A stretch of DNA of 64,000 nt from an uncultured Cohaesibacter sp. (GCF_963676275.1 NZ_OY781091.1:248001-312000), one strand, 5' to 3'; shown: positions 27,310 to 36,757, counted from the stretch's first letter. Notes: generated by a model from the letters alone, not told the origin. Made by a program: numbers and translations.

Positions 27310-27333
27310 ATGTTGATCGGCTTGACCTGCCGC

Positions 27334-28437
27334 CTAGCGAATGCGCTTCTCTTCCTGATCAAACAGACAGATATGGCTGGCATCCGCGACAAGATTAAGC
27401 ACGGAGCCGCGTTTGGAGATCGCTTCTCGCTCCACATTCACGGTGCAGCTTTTCTTGCCGATGGTGCCATAGAGATAGCTCGCACCGCCAAGAAATTCTG
27501 AAAAGCCAACCTCGAATGGCACCGCCGTCTCTCCCGCCTTGGCAAGGCGCCAATGCTCGGGCCGGATACCGACATGAACCGGAGTGCCATCGGCAGGCCG
27601 TCTGCCAAGGGGTCGGGTCGACAGAATGACGCCTGCCACCTCCACCCCGTCGGGGCGCATGATGCCATCCAGAAAATTCATCTTCGGGCTGCCGATGAAG
27701 CCGCCGACAAACATATTGTCCGGATCATCATAGAGCGTGGCGGGGGAGCCGACCTGCTCGATCTGACCTGCGCGCAGCACCACGATCTTATCGGCCAGCG
27801 TCATTGCCTCGGTCTGGTCGTGGGTCACATAGATCATCGTGTTGCCCAGCTTCTGGTGCAGCCGGGCGATTTCGATGCGCATGTCGACGCGCAGTTCCGC
27901 ATCAAGGTTGGATAGCGGTTCGTCAAACAGGAACACATCGGGATCGCGGACAATGGCGCGCCCGATGGCCACGCGTTGGCGCTGTCCGCCCGACAACTGG
28001 CCGGGACGACGGTCCAGATAATCGTTGAGCTGAAGCACATCGGCGGCCTGACGCACCTTGGCCTCGACCTCGACCTTGGGCCGTCCGGCCACCTTGAGGC
28101 CGAAGCCCATATTCTGCGCCACCGTCATATGCGGATAGAGGGCATAGGTCTGAAACACCATGGCTATGCCACGGTCAGACGGATCCTCATCGGTGACATC
28201 CTTGCCTGCGATCATCACATCGCCGCATGTCACCTCTTCCAGCCCTGCAATCAGGCGCAGCAGAGTTGATTTCCCGCATCCCGAAGGCCCGACAAAGACC
28301 ACGAACTCGCCGCCCTCGATATCAAGATCGACATCACGGATCACCTCTACCGACCCGAAGGATTTGCTGACGCGCCTCAGGCACAGCCCGGCCTGCCTTT
28401 GCATATGCTGAAGATTGACTTGCTCATTCATCATCAT
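27334..28437 (-). CDS. Carbohydrate ABC transporter ATP-binding protein (UgpC/MalK family)
   Basis: 367-residue ATPase of the CUT1 sugar importer class. Walker A GPSGCGKST is at residues 50-58, signature LSGGQRQRVAIGRA and Walker B VFLFDEPLSNLDA follow, and a C-terminal TOBE-type domain begins near 250 (VHVGIRPEHW). It pairs with the two permeases and binding protein upstream on the same strand. Its first ATG overlaps the stop of the GH127 gene (ATGA), with GGGAGG just before; in-frame ATGs also follow at once. Expected to energise import of arabinose-containing oligosaccharides or glycoconjugates. Confidence 0.92.
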   Translation of the reverse strand: MMMNEQVNLQHMQRQAGLCLRRVSKSFGSVEVIRDVDLDIEGGEFVVFVGPSGCGKSTLLRLIAGLEEVTCGDVMIAGKDVTDEDPSDRGIAMVFQTYALYPHMTVAQNMGFGLKVAGRPKVEVEAKVRQAADVLQLNDYLDRRPGQLSGGQRQRVAIGRAIVRDPDVFLFDEPLSNLDAELRVDMRIEIARLHQKLGNTMIYVTHDQTEAMTLADKIVVLRAGQIEQVGSPATLYDDPDNMFVGGFIGSPKMNFLDGIMRPDGVEVAGVILSTRPLGRRPADGTPVHVGIRPEHWRLAKAGETAVPFEVGFSEFLGGASYLYGTIGKKSCTVNVEREAISKRGSVLNLVADASHICLFDQEEKRIR

Positions 28438-30368
28438 GCCTCCCTGCGCAGCCAGACGAGCATTTCGCCCGGCGCACGATTGTCCCAGAGATAATAGGGA
28501 ATAGCCATCAGATTTGCTCCCTCGCGCATTGGCGGTTCCTCGCCATAAAGCGCATCATCCTTTCGCCTCTCAACCAGTGCGTCGATCGAGAGGGCAACCG
28601 TATCTGGCCATGTTTCTATGCTGGTGGTGGAGATTGTGCAGCCGTCCTTGAGGAGATAGCTATTGAGCGGAGCGGCATGATCAACGCCCTCGATACAATA
28701 GACAAACGGTCCGCGCAGCAACGCCGCCCGCCCCTGATCGGCGGCGACATGGGCATGGGCATAGAGCAGTTGTGGCTGCATGTCGAGGTCCAGAACCAGC
28801 CGGTCGCCCGCCTGCCAGAGCCGTTGCAGGCGGATATAGCCCTTCTCCGGGCTGGCATCGAGCTTCTTGCCATTCAGTGTCAGGCTATAGCCCTTTGCCC
28901 AAGCGGGAACCCGCAAGGAAAGCGTGAAGCGGGTCGGGGTTTCCGGCGCAACATCAAAGGCGATGAGACCATCCGCAGGATATTGGGTCTTCTGGGTCAG
29001 GGTCAGCCTGCTGCCAGCCACAACCATTTCAGCCTTGTTGTCGCAATATAGATGCATGGCCACTTCATCCTCTGACAGGCCATAAAAATAGGTGCCGATG
29101 GAAGCGATCAATCGGGCGACATTTGGCGGGCAGCAGGGGCAGCGATGCCAGCGCCAGCGATGATGGTGCCCATGGCTTTCCAGCGGATTGTCATAGAAGA
29201 AATGGGTGCCATCATCGGAAAGGCCGGACAGGACATTGTTATAAAGGGCCCGCTCCATGACATCCGCATAGCGGGCGTCGGGGGCACGACCCAACATGCG
29301 GCTGGACCAGAAGACCAGCGCCACAGCCGCGCAGGTTTCTGCATAGGCGGTATCATTGGGCAGATCATAATCATATGTCAGCCCTTCATTTTCCTTGGAA
29401 GGGCCGAAGCCGCCGGTGACATAGAGATTGCGCTCGGTGAGATGGGCCCAGAGAGCCTCAAGCGCCGGATCAAGGCTGGCATCGGAGAATTCGGTGGCCA
29501 CATCGGCCATCCCCGCATAGAGATAGGCGGCCCTTACCGCATGGCCCACCACTTCGCGCTGCTCGCGCACCGGCTTGTGCGCCTGACAATATTCCAGCGT
29601 CGAGAAATGGAAATCCTCCGGTTTCTCGCCCCGCGCATAGGCTTCCTCGTCGAAATAATTCGGCGTCTGACCGCGCGCATCGACAAAGAATTTGGCCAGA
29701 TCCAGATAGCGCTGCTCGCCGGTGACCCGACCGAGCTTGATCAGCGCCAATTCCAGTTCGGGATGGCCCGGATATCCCTTTTTCTTGCCGTCTTCAGGTC
29801 CGAAGGTGGCATCGATGCAATCGGCATAGCGGCACATGATGTCGAGGAATTTGCGTTTGCCGGTGGCGTGATAATAGGCGATTGCCCCTTCCATCAAATG
29901 ACCGGCATTATAAAGCTCATGCCTGTCTCTGAGGTTGGTCCAGCGCTTGCCCGGTTCGATCCGCAAATACCAGCTGTTGAGATAGCCGTCCTCGGCCTGA
30001 AGGCGCCCATAGGCGTCAATCACTTCATCTACGCGGGCTTCCAGTTCGCCGTCGCGATGCCGGTTTAGGGCATAGGCTGCGGTTTCGATGCTCTTGCCAA
30101 AGTCGGAATCCCAGAACATCTGTGTCGTGACTGTGTTGTTATGCTGAAACGGGATCACGATACCCGGATTGGGCAATAAGGGGTCCACTTGCTCCAGCAT
30201 GCGAGCCTCGATACAGCGATCAAACAGGAGCTTGGCGGTCTTCGTCGCTGTTATGTCAAGCTTGGGGCCAAAGAAGCCGTTGACCTCGATCTGGTTGACC
30301 GCAAGCGGGCGGAATTTTGCTTTCGGTTGCATGGCCTCGCCAGCTTGGGAAGAAGGAAATGCATTCAT
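28434..30368 (-). CDS. GH127 beta-L-arabinofuranosidase
   Basis: 644-residue glycosidase of family GH127 (formerly DUF1680). The N-terminal part forms an alpha/alpha barrel; DGYLNSWY and RHELYNAGHLMEGAIAYY are typical of it. The C-terminal CPCCPPNVARL provides the cysteines of the zinc-thiolate catalytic site known from the Bifidobacterium enzyme HypBA1, where a cysteine acts as nucleophile. No signal peptide, so it is intracellular and acts on imported beta-L-arabinofuranosides from plant hydroxyproline-rich glycoproteins or pectic side chains. It is co-transcribed with the flanking CUT1 ABC genes. Some family members differ in linkage, so the exact substrate remains open. Confidence 0.9.
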   Translation of the reverse strand: MNAFPSSQAGEAMQPKAKFRPLAVNQIEVNGFFGPKLDITATKTAKLLFDRCIEARMLEQVDPLLPNPGIVIPFQHNNTVTTQMFWDSDFGKSIETAAYALNRHRDGELEARVDEVIDAYGRLQAEDGYLNSWYLRIEPGKRWTNLRDRHELYNAGHLMEGAIAYYHATGKRKFLDIMCRYADCIDATFGPEDGKKKGYPGHPELELALIKLGRVTGEQRYLDLAKFFVDARGQTPNYFDEEAYARGEKPEDFHFSTLEYCQAHKPVREQREVVGHAVRAAYLYAGMADVATEFSDASLDPALEALWAHLTERNLYVTGGFGPSKENEGLTYDYDLPNDTAYAETCAAVALVFWSSRMLGRAPDARYADVMERALYNNVLSGLSDDGTHFFYDNPLESHGHHHRWRWHRCPCCPPNVARLIASIGTYFYGLSEDEVAMHLYCDNKAEMVVAGSRLTLTQKTQYPADGLIAFDVAPETPTRFTLSLRVPAWAKGYSLTLNGKKLDASPEKGYIRLQRLWQAGDRLVLDLDMQPQLLYAHAHVAADQGRAALLRGPFVYCIEGVDHAAPLNSYLLKDGCTISTTSIETWPDTVALSIDALVERRKDDALYGEEPPMREGANLMAIPYYLWDNRAPGEMLVWLRREA

Positions 30369-30392
30369 TGAATTGTCCTTTCGCGGGGGTGC

Positions 30393-31292
30393 CTATTTCA
30401 CGGCACCGGCCGTGAGGCCTCTGATGTAGGAGCGTTGCAGGATGAGGAAGAGGATCATGCAGGGGATCATCATCAGCGTGACCCCGGCCTGCACGGCTCC
30501 CCAGTCGACCGAACCATAGCGTCCGTGCTGGACGGCGGTCATGAGAACCGGCAAGGTGAATTTGCTCTGATCCGTGAGCAGCACCAGTGCCGCCAGAAAC
30601 TCGTTCCATGCATTGAGAAAGGCGAACAGGCCAACAGTCACCACGCCGGGCAACACCAGCGGCCCCATGACCTGAACCAACATGCGCCAGCCCTTGACCC
30701 CGTCCATGCGGGCTGCTTCCTCGATTTCCCTTGGCACCGCGTCAAAGGCATTGCGCATCATGAAGACCGAGAAGGGAAGCTGAAGGGTGGTATAGATGAA
30801 GATGAGACCGATCAGCGTATTTTGCAGCCCCATTTTCGCCAGCAGCAGAAAGAGCGGCGTCAGGATCGACTGGAACGGGATCATCATGGTCGACAGGATC
30901 AGCACAAAGGCAAAGCCCTTGAGCGGAAAGCGATAGCGCGAGAAGCCATAGCCAGCCAACAGCGACACCACGATGGTAAGCGCGGATGTTCCCACCGCGA
31001 CAAATAGCGAATTGCCCGAATAATGCAGCACCGACTGGCCAAAATTCTCCAGCCGGTCATAGCTGGAAATGCTGAAACCTTCCATCGGCCATGGTGGCAG
31101 CGGCGGTTGGGTGGATTCCATCGGCGAACGAAAGCTGGAAAGCACCACCCAGGCAAGAGGGGCCAAAAACAACAGCGCAACGAGCACCGATGTAACATGG
31201 AAGAGCAGCCTGTGATAGCGCAGCCGCCCTTTGCGTTCTGTCGGTCCGGAGGCGGCCATCGCGGCCTGATCGGAGAAGGTGACGGCATTCAT
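30393..31292 (-). CDS. Carbohydrate ABC transporter permease (MalG/UgpE family)
   Basis: 299-residue CUT1 permease with six hydrophobic helices. The first follows a cytoplasmic N-terminus (residues 30-52). The ATPase-docking EAA loop is EEAARMDGVKGWRMLVQVMGP near residue 190. Its ATG overlaps the stop of the preceding permease gene by four bases, so the two are translationally coupled. It ends 25 bases before the GH127 gene. Confidence 0.92.
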   Translation of the reverse strand: MNAVTFSDQAAMAASGPTERKGRLRYHRLLFHVTSVLVALLFLAPLAWVVLSSFRSPMESTQPPLPPWPMEGFSISSYDRLENFGQSVLHYSGNSLFVAVGTSALTIVVSLLAGYGFSRYRFPLKGFAFVLILSTMMIPFQSILTPLFLLLAKMGLQNTLIGLIFIYTTLQLPFSVFMMRNAFDAVPREIEEAARMDGVKGWRMLVQVMGPLVLPGVVTVGLFAFLNAWNEFLAALVLLTDQSKFTLPVLMTAVQHGRYGSVDWGAVQAGVTLMMIPCMILFLILQRSYIRGLTAGAVK

Positions 31293-32218
31293 TTTTTCGG
31301 TCCCCTGTCGCTCAGGAACGCAAGCTGAATGACACTCAGCGCCAGCAGAATGAGCAGCAGCACCATGGAGAGGGCTGCGCCATATCCGAGGCGGAATGAA
31401 ATGAAGCTTTCGTTGAAAATCTTGTAAACGGCAGTGATCGTGCTGTTTCTGGGGCCGCCGCTCAGGATGATGTAGAATTGGTCAAAGGCCAGCATCGAGC
31501 CCGAGATGCACAGGATGAGCGCCAGCGCAAAGGGTTTGCGGATCAGCGGCATGATGATGAAGCGGAAGCGTTGGCTCCATTTGGCACCATCGATCCGCGC
31601 CGCCTCGATATAGTCGGTCGGGATCGCCTGAAGTCCGCTCATCAGGATCACCATATAGAAACCGGCCATTTTCCAGATCACCATGGCAATGACCGACCAG
31701 AAAGCGGGGGTAAAGCTCGCCAATATATTCACCCGTCCCTCGGTCAGGCCAATATCCTGTGCCAGAGGGGAAAACAGGCCCGTATCGACATTCGATAGCC
31801 ACGACCACAACAGCGCAGCAGAAGCAAAGCCGGTTACCACAGGCAGGAAATAGATGCTCCTGTAGATGGCAATCGCCTTGCCCTGTCCCTGAACGATCAG
31901 GGCCAGCGCCATGGCGGCGCCTAGAAGGCCGATGGTGATAACGACAGTATATTCGATCGTGAACCAGAGCGATGACCAGAAGCTCTTGTCGGACAAGAGG
32001 CGTTCGTAATTGTCGAAGCCGACCCAGCGGGGAATGCCCATCAGTGGCCATTTATGCAGGGACATCCAGGCGGCCATGCCCAAAGGCACGATGAAGAAGA
32101 CTGTGACGAGCAGAAGCGCGGGCAGAACGAAAAGCAATCCGTTCCATTGAGCATGTCTGCGTCGCCTGCGCGGGGTGGGCACATGGGTCTCCGGGCCTGC
32201 CATGAGACTGTCTGTCAT
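31289..32218 (-). CDS. Carbohydrate ABC transporter permease (MalF/UgpA family)
   Basis: 309-residue CUT1 permease. A positively charged N-terminus (RRRRRHAQW) precedes the first helix at about residues 27-50, then five more helices; the EAA loop is YIEAARIDGAKWSQRFRFIIMP near 210. It partners with the MalG-type permease that it overlaps by four bases. A strong stem-loop separates it from the upstream binding-protein gene. Confidence 0.92.
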   Translation of the reverse strand: MTDSLMAGPETHVPTPRRRRRHAQWNGLLFVLPALLLVTVFFIVPLGMAAWMSLHKWPLMGIPRWVGFDNYERLLSDKSFWSSLWFTIEYTVVITIGLLGAAMALALIVQGQGKAIAIYRSIYFLPVVTGFASAALLWSWLSNVDTGLFSPLAQDIGLTEGRVNILASFTPAFWSVIAMVIWKMAGFYMVILMSGLQAIPTDYIEAARIDGAKWSQRFRFIIMPLIRKPFALALILCISGSMLAFDQFYIILSGGPRNSTITAVYKIFNESFISFRLGYGAALSMVLLLILLALSVIQLAFLSDRGPKK

Positions 32219-32250
32219 GGTTCGATCCTTTGATGCTGTGATGTAAGAGG

Positions 32251-32286
32251 GTTCCGCCGACCGGGAATGGTCCCGGCCGACGGTTC
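32251..32286 (-). other. Stem-loop after arabinoside binding-protein gene
   Basis: GTTCCGCCGACCGGGA (32251-32266) faces TCCCGGCCGACGGTTC (32271-32286) with a short loop and few mismatches; on the transcribed strand it lies about 25 bases after the binding-protein stop. No T-tract. Same architecture as the hairpins at 9153, 24629, 42187 and 54077. Confidence 0.65.
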
Positions 32287-32311
32287 TTTCTAGGCAGATA
32301 TTTTGGAGGAT

Positions 32312-33565
32312 CTACCGGGAAGAATCGATGATGGACTGCATTTCTTCCTGCGCCTCGTCCATGGCTTCATCGACCTCTTCTTCGCTATCGGCAAAGAAAG
32401 CCTTGTTGAGCATGGTGATCCATGGCCCATTGAGCGAGTTGATGAGATCGTTGAAGACCGGGGTGTAAGGCGTGCGGCCATTGTCCATTGCCTTGGCCGC
32501 GATCAGGTAGCGGCTGTCGAGGCCGGTAAGGGCTTGCTCGGCAACATCGGCACGAACAGGCAGGGAGCCATTCTTGGCAAGAATGGTCTGCCCCTCTACC
32601 GAATAGGCAAAGTCGATGAAGGCTTGAATGGCCGGCATCTTGGCAGCATCGGTCTTGGCCGAGACGACGATATTGTCGCCACCGGCGAAGGAAGACCAGC
32701 CGCCATCCTTGCCGGGCAGATAGGTAACGCCATAATGCAGGTCCGGATACTGATTGTTGAGCGCCCCGATGGCGAAGGAGCCTGACGGGGTCAGCCCGAT
32801 ATTGCCACCGGCAAAGGCGGCAAAGAAATTCGAGCCCGAATCGGTCTGGGATCCGGCAGGAACAAGGCCGTCTTTGGCCATGCCGCGATAGAATTCAATT
32901 GCTTCTTTCATCTGCGGTGTCTTGACGGTCGCCCTTGCCCCTTCATCTTCAAACAGATTGCCACCCGAAGCCCAGATCAGCGGTGTGAAGGTGAAGATAT
33001 TGCAGCCGCCGCAATTGCCCGAGAAATAGAATCCGTAAATGTCATCGCCAAGCGCCCCGACGGCTTCCGCGTCAGCGCGGATTTCGGCCCATGTGGTCGG
33101 TGCCTTGTCCGGATCAAGGCCTGCTTTCTTGAACAGATCCTTGTTCCAGACCAGAACTGAAGCATCTGCCGAGAAGGGCATGCCGTAGATCTTGTCTTCA
33201 TAAGTGCCGACGCTCAGATGCGCTTTGGACAGGCTGTCATAATAGGATAGGCCCTTGGCAAATTCCGTCAGATCTTTGAGCTGTCCGGCCTGCGCAAAGG
33301 ATGGCGTAAAGATCAGGTCGAGCGAGAGGGCATCGGGCTGTGAGCCCCCGGCAGCCGCGATGGCGTATTTCTGAACCAGCTCATTAACGGGAACAATCTG
33401 GAGCTCGGCCTTGTCTTCCCCTCTGGCGTTGAAGGCTTCAACCAGTTTCGGCATGAATTCGGATCCGTCAGAACGGACCCAGAGGGAAAAAGTTTCAGCC
33501 TGAGCCAATCCGGGCAATGCGATTGCTGCGATGGCGACGCCACCAAGCAGTGCTTTGATAGTCAC
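32312..33565 (-). CDS. Carbohydrate ABC transporter substrate-binding protein (CUT1)
   Basis: 417-residue periplasmic binding protein of the extracellular solute-binding family 1. The signal peptide from the GTG start ends in GLAQA at about residue 22. Conserved features include VPVNELVQKYAIAAAGG, GMPFSADASVLVWNKDLFKK and FAGGDNIVVS. A GTG at 33565 with GAGGAGG seven bases upstream is the start; the frame stays open to 33628 without one. First gene of the binding protein-permease-permease-GH127-ATPase operon, with a LacI-type operator just upstream. Ligand inferred to be an L-arabinofuranose-containing saccharide. Confidence 0.9.
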   Translation of the reverse strand: MTIKALLGGVAIAAIALPGLAQAETFSLWVRSDGSEFMPKLVEAFNARGEDKAELQIVPVNELVQKYAIAAAGGSQPDALSLDLIFTPSFAQAGQLKDLTEFAKGLSYYDSLSKAHLSVGTYEDKIYGMPFSADASVLVWNKDLFKKAGLDPDKAPTTWAEIRADAEAVGALGDDIYGFYFSGNCGGCNIFTFTPLIWASGGNLFEDEGARATVKTPQMKEAIEFYRGMAKDGLVPAGSQTDSGSNFFAAFAGGNIGLTPSGSFAIGALNNQYPDLHYGVTYLPGKDGGWSSFAGGDNIVVSAKTDAAKMPAIQAFIDFAYSVEGQTILAKNGSLPVRADVAEQALTGLDSRYLIAAKAMDNGRTPYTPVFNDLINSLNGPWITMLNKAFFADSEEEVDEAMDEAQEEMQSIIDSSR

Positions 33566-33614
33566 TTCAAATCCTCCTCTATGGTTGTCCCAAGCCATGG
33601 ATGCACCAGTGAGA

Positions 33615-33630
33615 CAACGTTTGCGCAAAA
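33615..33630. promoter_or_regulatory. Candidate LacI-family operator upstream of the GH127/ABC operon
   Basis: CAACGTTTGCGCAAAA, 50 bases before the binding-protein start. Near-copies occur upstream of the LacI-type gene at 34775 and 34797. Shared core: CGTTTGC. Confidence 0.55.
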
Positions 33631-33687
33631 TATGCGCCTCCCACCCTGAGTCATGTTCCAGCGATATCTCAGGGGCTTTTCATCCGT

Positions 33688-34737
33688 CTATTCGGACGCT
33701 TCTCCTCCGCAGGACTGTCGCACGACGAGACGGCAAGGCAATTTCCTCAAGCCAGCTTCAATCGGCCTGCCTTCAATCATATCCAGCAATGCTAAACCTG
33801 CGCTCTTGCCCAGACAGGTGAGCCCCATATCCACTGAAGTCAGGGGAGGGCGTGTTGCCTTGGCAAAGACTTCCCAATTGTCGAAACCGACAATGGCTAC
33901 ATCATCAGGGACCTTGATCCCCATATGCGCAAAGGCATCCACGACACCTCTGGCAATCTGGTCGTTGCCGCAGAAGACGGCGTCCGGCCTGTCTGCTGCG
34001 GAGTCAAAAAGTCTGTAGGCGGCCTCATAGCCATGCTCTTCGGTCCAGTTGTCAAACAGGGCATCACCGTGAGGCGCAAGGCCGCTTTCCTCCAGCGCCA
34101 TGCGCCAGCCTGCTTCGCGCAAATGGGCCGCCTTGAAGGAAGACATGCCGGTGATATGGACGATCTTGCGCCGCCCCAGCCGGATCAGATGTTCGGTTGC
34201 CATTTTAGCAGCGTTGAAATCATCGGGCACAAACCCGATCGATCCTTCCGGGCATTCCGAATAGACATAGACGACGGGCATGCCCAGATTGGAAACATCC
34301 ACCGGCAGGCTGCGATCAATCCGCTTGCCCGTGATCACCAGACCATCCACCCGCTTTTCTTCCATTGCCCGCAGATTGAGCTGCATGCGTTTGGGCTCTT
34401 TTTCGCCAGCGCTGAGAAAGACAGAGACACCCCTGTCGGTCATCGCCGATGAAAGCCCTGCCGCCACAGGCAAGGTAAAGCGGCCATAGGTGTCGTCCGT
34501 GAGAAGCCCCAATGTGAAAGAGCGTTGTTGCACCAGTCCGCGCGCCATGCTGTTGGGGCGATAGTCGAGCGCCTTGGCAACCTGCTGCACCCGCAGCCGT
34601 GTCTCGTCCGACATTCTGCCCGTGCCATTGAGCGCGCGGGACGCTGTCGTAACGCTCACACCGGCTTTCGCAGCCACGTCGCGAATGGTCGCGCGCTGAA
34701 TGGTGCCGCCCGGCCTCGAACTCGTATCTGAAACCAC
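33688..34737 (-). CDS. LacI-family transcriptional regulator
   Basis: 349-residue LacI-type repressor. The N-terminal helix-turn-helix TIRDVAAKAGVSVTTASRAL lies at residues 17-36, with the hinge RPNSMARGL following at about 60, then a periplasmic-binding-protein-like sensor domain (GLLTDDTYGRF, VVYVYSECP, AIVGFDNWEVF). The start is the GTG at 34737, preceded by GGGAGGCAGGA; the open frame to 34932 has no such site. It sits directly upstream of the CUT1/GH127 operon on the same strand, with matching operator-like boxes before both. Probable local repressor; inducer likely an arabinose derivative. Confidence 0.9.
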   Translation of the reverse strand: MVSDTSSRPGGTIQRATIRDVAAKAGVSVTTASRALNGTGRMSDETRLRVQQVAKALDYRPNSMARGLVQQRSFTLGLLTDDTYGRFTLPVAAGLSSAMTDRGVSVFLSAGEKEPKRMQLNLRAMEEKRVDGLVITGKRIDRSLPVDVSNLGMPVVYVYSECPEGSIGFVPDDFNAAKMATEHLIRLGRRKIVHITGMSSFKAAHLREAGWRMALEESGLAPHGDALFDNWTEEHGYEAAYRLFDSAADRPDAVFCGNDQIARGVVDAFAHMGIKVPDDVAIVGFDNWEVFAKATRPPLTSVDMGLTCLGKSAGLALLDMIEGRPIEAGLRKLPCRLVVRQSCGGEASE

Positions 34738-35105
34738 TCCTGCCTCCCTGGCGAAAATGAAAACCGTTGTGAGATAACGTTTGCTCACCGTTGGTTTACC
34801 GTTTGCGCAATACAAAAAATGGTCTTCTGGTGAAATTTTGTCAAGTGAGGATTGAGGCCTCAGAGATTGAAGGTGAGGATCTGGAACAGCAAGAAACGCC
34901 GTTTCAAGAGGCTGGCTGGGAGCAATCCGCAAGCGCGCACGCTACGCTGCAAGGCGTGCATCGCGGCGACAGCCGCTTGAAACTAGACGGAGATTTCCAA
35001 AAAACGGAAGGCCCTGCAGAGACGCAAATATCGCTTGAGGGCCCTGCAGGGCCGAAAGGCTGGAATGTGAAAAATCAGCGGTTGAAAACCATAGCCGCGC
35101 TTTGG
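34738..35105. other. 368-base intergenic region upstream of LacI-type gene
   Basis: Contains the two operator-like boxes at 34775-34812 near the regulator start. The remainder, 34850-35105, lies beyond the 3' end of the acr3-like gene and shows no gene. GGCCCTGCAG occurs at about 35011 and 35040, and the second copy forms a short palindrome with GGGCC; it could be part of a terminator but lacks a T-tract. Confidence 0.45.
34775..34812. promoter_or_regulatory. Pair of candidate LacI-family operators upstream of lacI-type gene
   Basis: TAACGTTTGCTCA (34775-34787) and TACCGTTTGCGCAATA (34797-34812) share CGTTTGC with the box at 33615. They lie 22 bases apart, about two helical turns, consistent with autoregulation. 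Confidence 0.55.
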
Positions 35106-36176
35106 CTAGTCCGGGAAATGTCTACAGGTCCGATTGGCAAAAGCAACAAGGGACAGCATCACCGGAACCTCGACCAGAACGCCGACAACCGTTGCCAGTG
35201 CAGCGCCTGAATGCAGGCCAAAAAGCCCGATGGCAACGGCGACGGCAAGTTCGAAGAAATTCGACGTGCCGATGAGCGCACAAGGTGCCGCGATCTTGTG
35301 GGGAACCCGCAAAATCCATGCCGCCGCATAGGCGATTGCGAAAATGCCATAGGACTGCATGAGCAGGGGCACTGCAATCAGGCAGATCAGCAAGGGTTGG
35401 GAGAGAATGACCCCGCCCTGAAAGCCAAACAGCAGAATGACCGTTGCGAGCAGGCCGAGCACGGAAAGCGGCTTCAGCCGGGCGGTGAAATCACCCACGG
35501 CTTGTCCTGTTTTCTCACTTTTTTCCAACGCCTTGCGCGTGAAATAGCCAGCGGCCAGCGGCACGACAACATAGAGCAGAACGCTCAGAATGAGCGTGTC
35601 CCATGGCACCGGAATGTCGGTAACACCCAGCAGCAGGGCGACAATCGGCGCATAGGCAAAGACCATGATCAGATCATTCACGCTCACCTGCACGAGAGTA
35701 TAGTTGGCATCGCCCCGCGTCAGCTGTGACCAGACGAAAACCATCGCAGTGCAGGGAGCCGCGCCAAGCAGGATGAGACCGGCAATATAGGAATCAGCCT
35801 CTGCTGTGCCGATCATGCCGGCAAACAGATATTTGAAGAAAAACACACCGAGAAGCGCCATGGAAAATGGCTTGATCAGCCAGTTGACCAGCAATGTGAT
35901 GATCAGGCCCTTGGGTTCATCGGCGACATGGGAGAGGGAGGAGAAGTCCACCGACACCATCATCGGATAAACCATCGCCCAGATCAGAATGGCGACCAGC
36001 AGATTGACATGGGCCAGTTCCAGCCCGGCGAGCAGCCCGAAGAGCGCCGGAAACAGCTCGCCAAGCCCCAGGCCCGCTATGATCGACAGCGCGACCCAGA
36101 GGGAAAGCCATTTCTCGAAAAAACCGATAGCTCCGGTTTGCGGGCCATCGGCGGCAATTGTTGCGTCAATAGACAT
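35106..36176 (-). CDS. acr3: Arsenite efflux permease (Acr3 family)
   Basis: 356-residue membrane protein with ten predicted helices, of the Acr3 group of arsenite transporters. The family-conserved cysteine is Cys142 in [14 protein letters not shown]. Other marks are [13 protein letters not shown] near residue 70, VNWLIKPF near 97 and [17 protein letters not shown] near 305. It is divergent from an ArsR-type regulator with As-sensing cysteines. It would pump As(III) out of the cytoplasm. No arsenate reductase is adjacent, so arsenate must be reduced by a gene elsewhere. Confidence 0.92.
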   Translation of the reverse strand: MSIDATIAADGPQTGAIGFFEKWLSLWVALSIIAGLGLGELFPALFGLLAGLELAHVNLLVAILIWAMVYPMMVSVDFSSLSHVADEPKGLIITLLVNWLIKPFSMALLGVFFFKYLFAGMIGTAEADSYIAGLILLGAAPCTAMVFVWSQLTRGDANYTLVQVSVNDLIMVFAYAPIVALLLGVTDIPVPWDTLILSVLLYVVVPLAAGYFTRKALEKSEKTGQAVGDFTARLKPLSVLGLLATVILLFGFQGGVILSQPLLICLIAVPLLMQSYGIFAIAYAAAWILRVPHKIAAPCALIGTSNFFELAVAVAIGLFGLHSGAALATVVGVLVEVPVMLSLVAFANRTCRHFPD

Positions 36177-36368
36177 GGTCTGGCTTTCTCTCGGCTATGG
36201 CCTGTCTCGTCATGCCGTTCTCTGGAGGCAGGTGATCAATTCGGTTGATGGGAACAGATAATATATCATAATTTCTTGAATAATTGATATGAGAGTAATT
36301 GTCAATTACGATGTGCGTATATTCGCTTAGGTGCATATTCGTTGACAAGCATATGCGGTGAGGCGTAT
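36177..36368. promoter_or_regulatory. Divergent ars promoter with ArsR operator-like repeats
   Basis: ATCATAATTTCTTGAATAATTGAT (24 bases at 36265-36288, imperfect palindrome centred on TTCTTGAA) resembles ArsR-type operators. Nearer the arsR start, GCGTATATTCG (36315-36325) and GTGCATATTCG (36331-36341) form a direct repeat. The region is AT-rich and must carry promoters for both strands. Confidence 0.6.
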
Positions 36369-36743
36369 ATGCAGGATATGGATCACGTAACAAATCTCTT
36401 TGCAGCCCTGTCTGATCCGATCCGCCTCAGGATTCTGGCGTTGATCGCGAAAGAAAACGAGCTTTGCGTCTGCGAGCTGGTCGGTGCGTTGCAGCTACCG
36501 CAGCCGAAAATTTCACGTCACTGCAAAGTGCTCAGCGAGGTCAATTTGCTATCCGGTCGCCGGGAGGCGCAATGGATGCTCTATTCGCTGGCAGAAGACA
36601 ATCCGGACTGGACCAAAGAGGCTTTGCAGGCGGCCATTGACGGGGTGCGCAATGATGCTTCGCATCTGGCTGATTGCGAGCGCGTGAAATCTGTGCAGAG
36701 ACCCCCGGTCAAATGCGATCTGGCAGAGCCGCGCGCATGCTAG
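36369..36743 (+). CDS. arsR: ArsR-family metalloregulator
   Basis: 124-residue winged-helix repressor. The metal-binding motif ELCVCEL places Cys33 and Cys35 in the DNA-recognition region exactly as in E. coli ArsR, so As(III)/Sb(III) sensing is likely; LPQPKISRHCKVL is the recognition helix. A C-terminal tail carries two more cysteines (CDLAEPRAC). GAGG precedes the ATG at 36369; an earlier in-frame start lacks a ribosome site. The end overlaps the possible start of the downstream permease (ATGCTAG), so the genes are coupled. Confidence 0.92.
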   Translation: MQDMDHVTNLFAALSDPIRLRILALIAKENELCVCELVGALQLPQPKISRHCKVLSEVNLLSGRREAQWMLYSLAEDNPDWTKEALQAAIDGVRNDASHLADCERVKSVQRPPVKCDLAEPRAC

Positions 36744-36757
36744 AGGATGGTGTCGCC

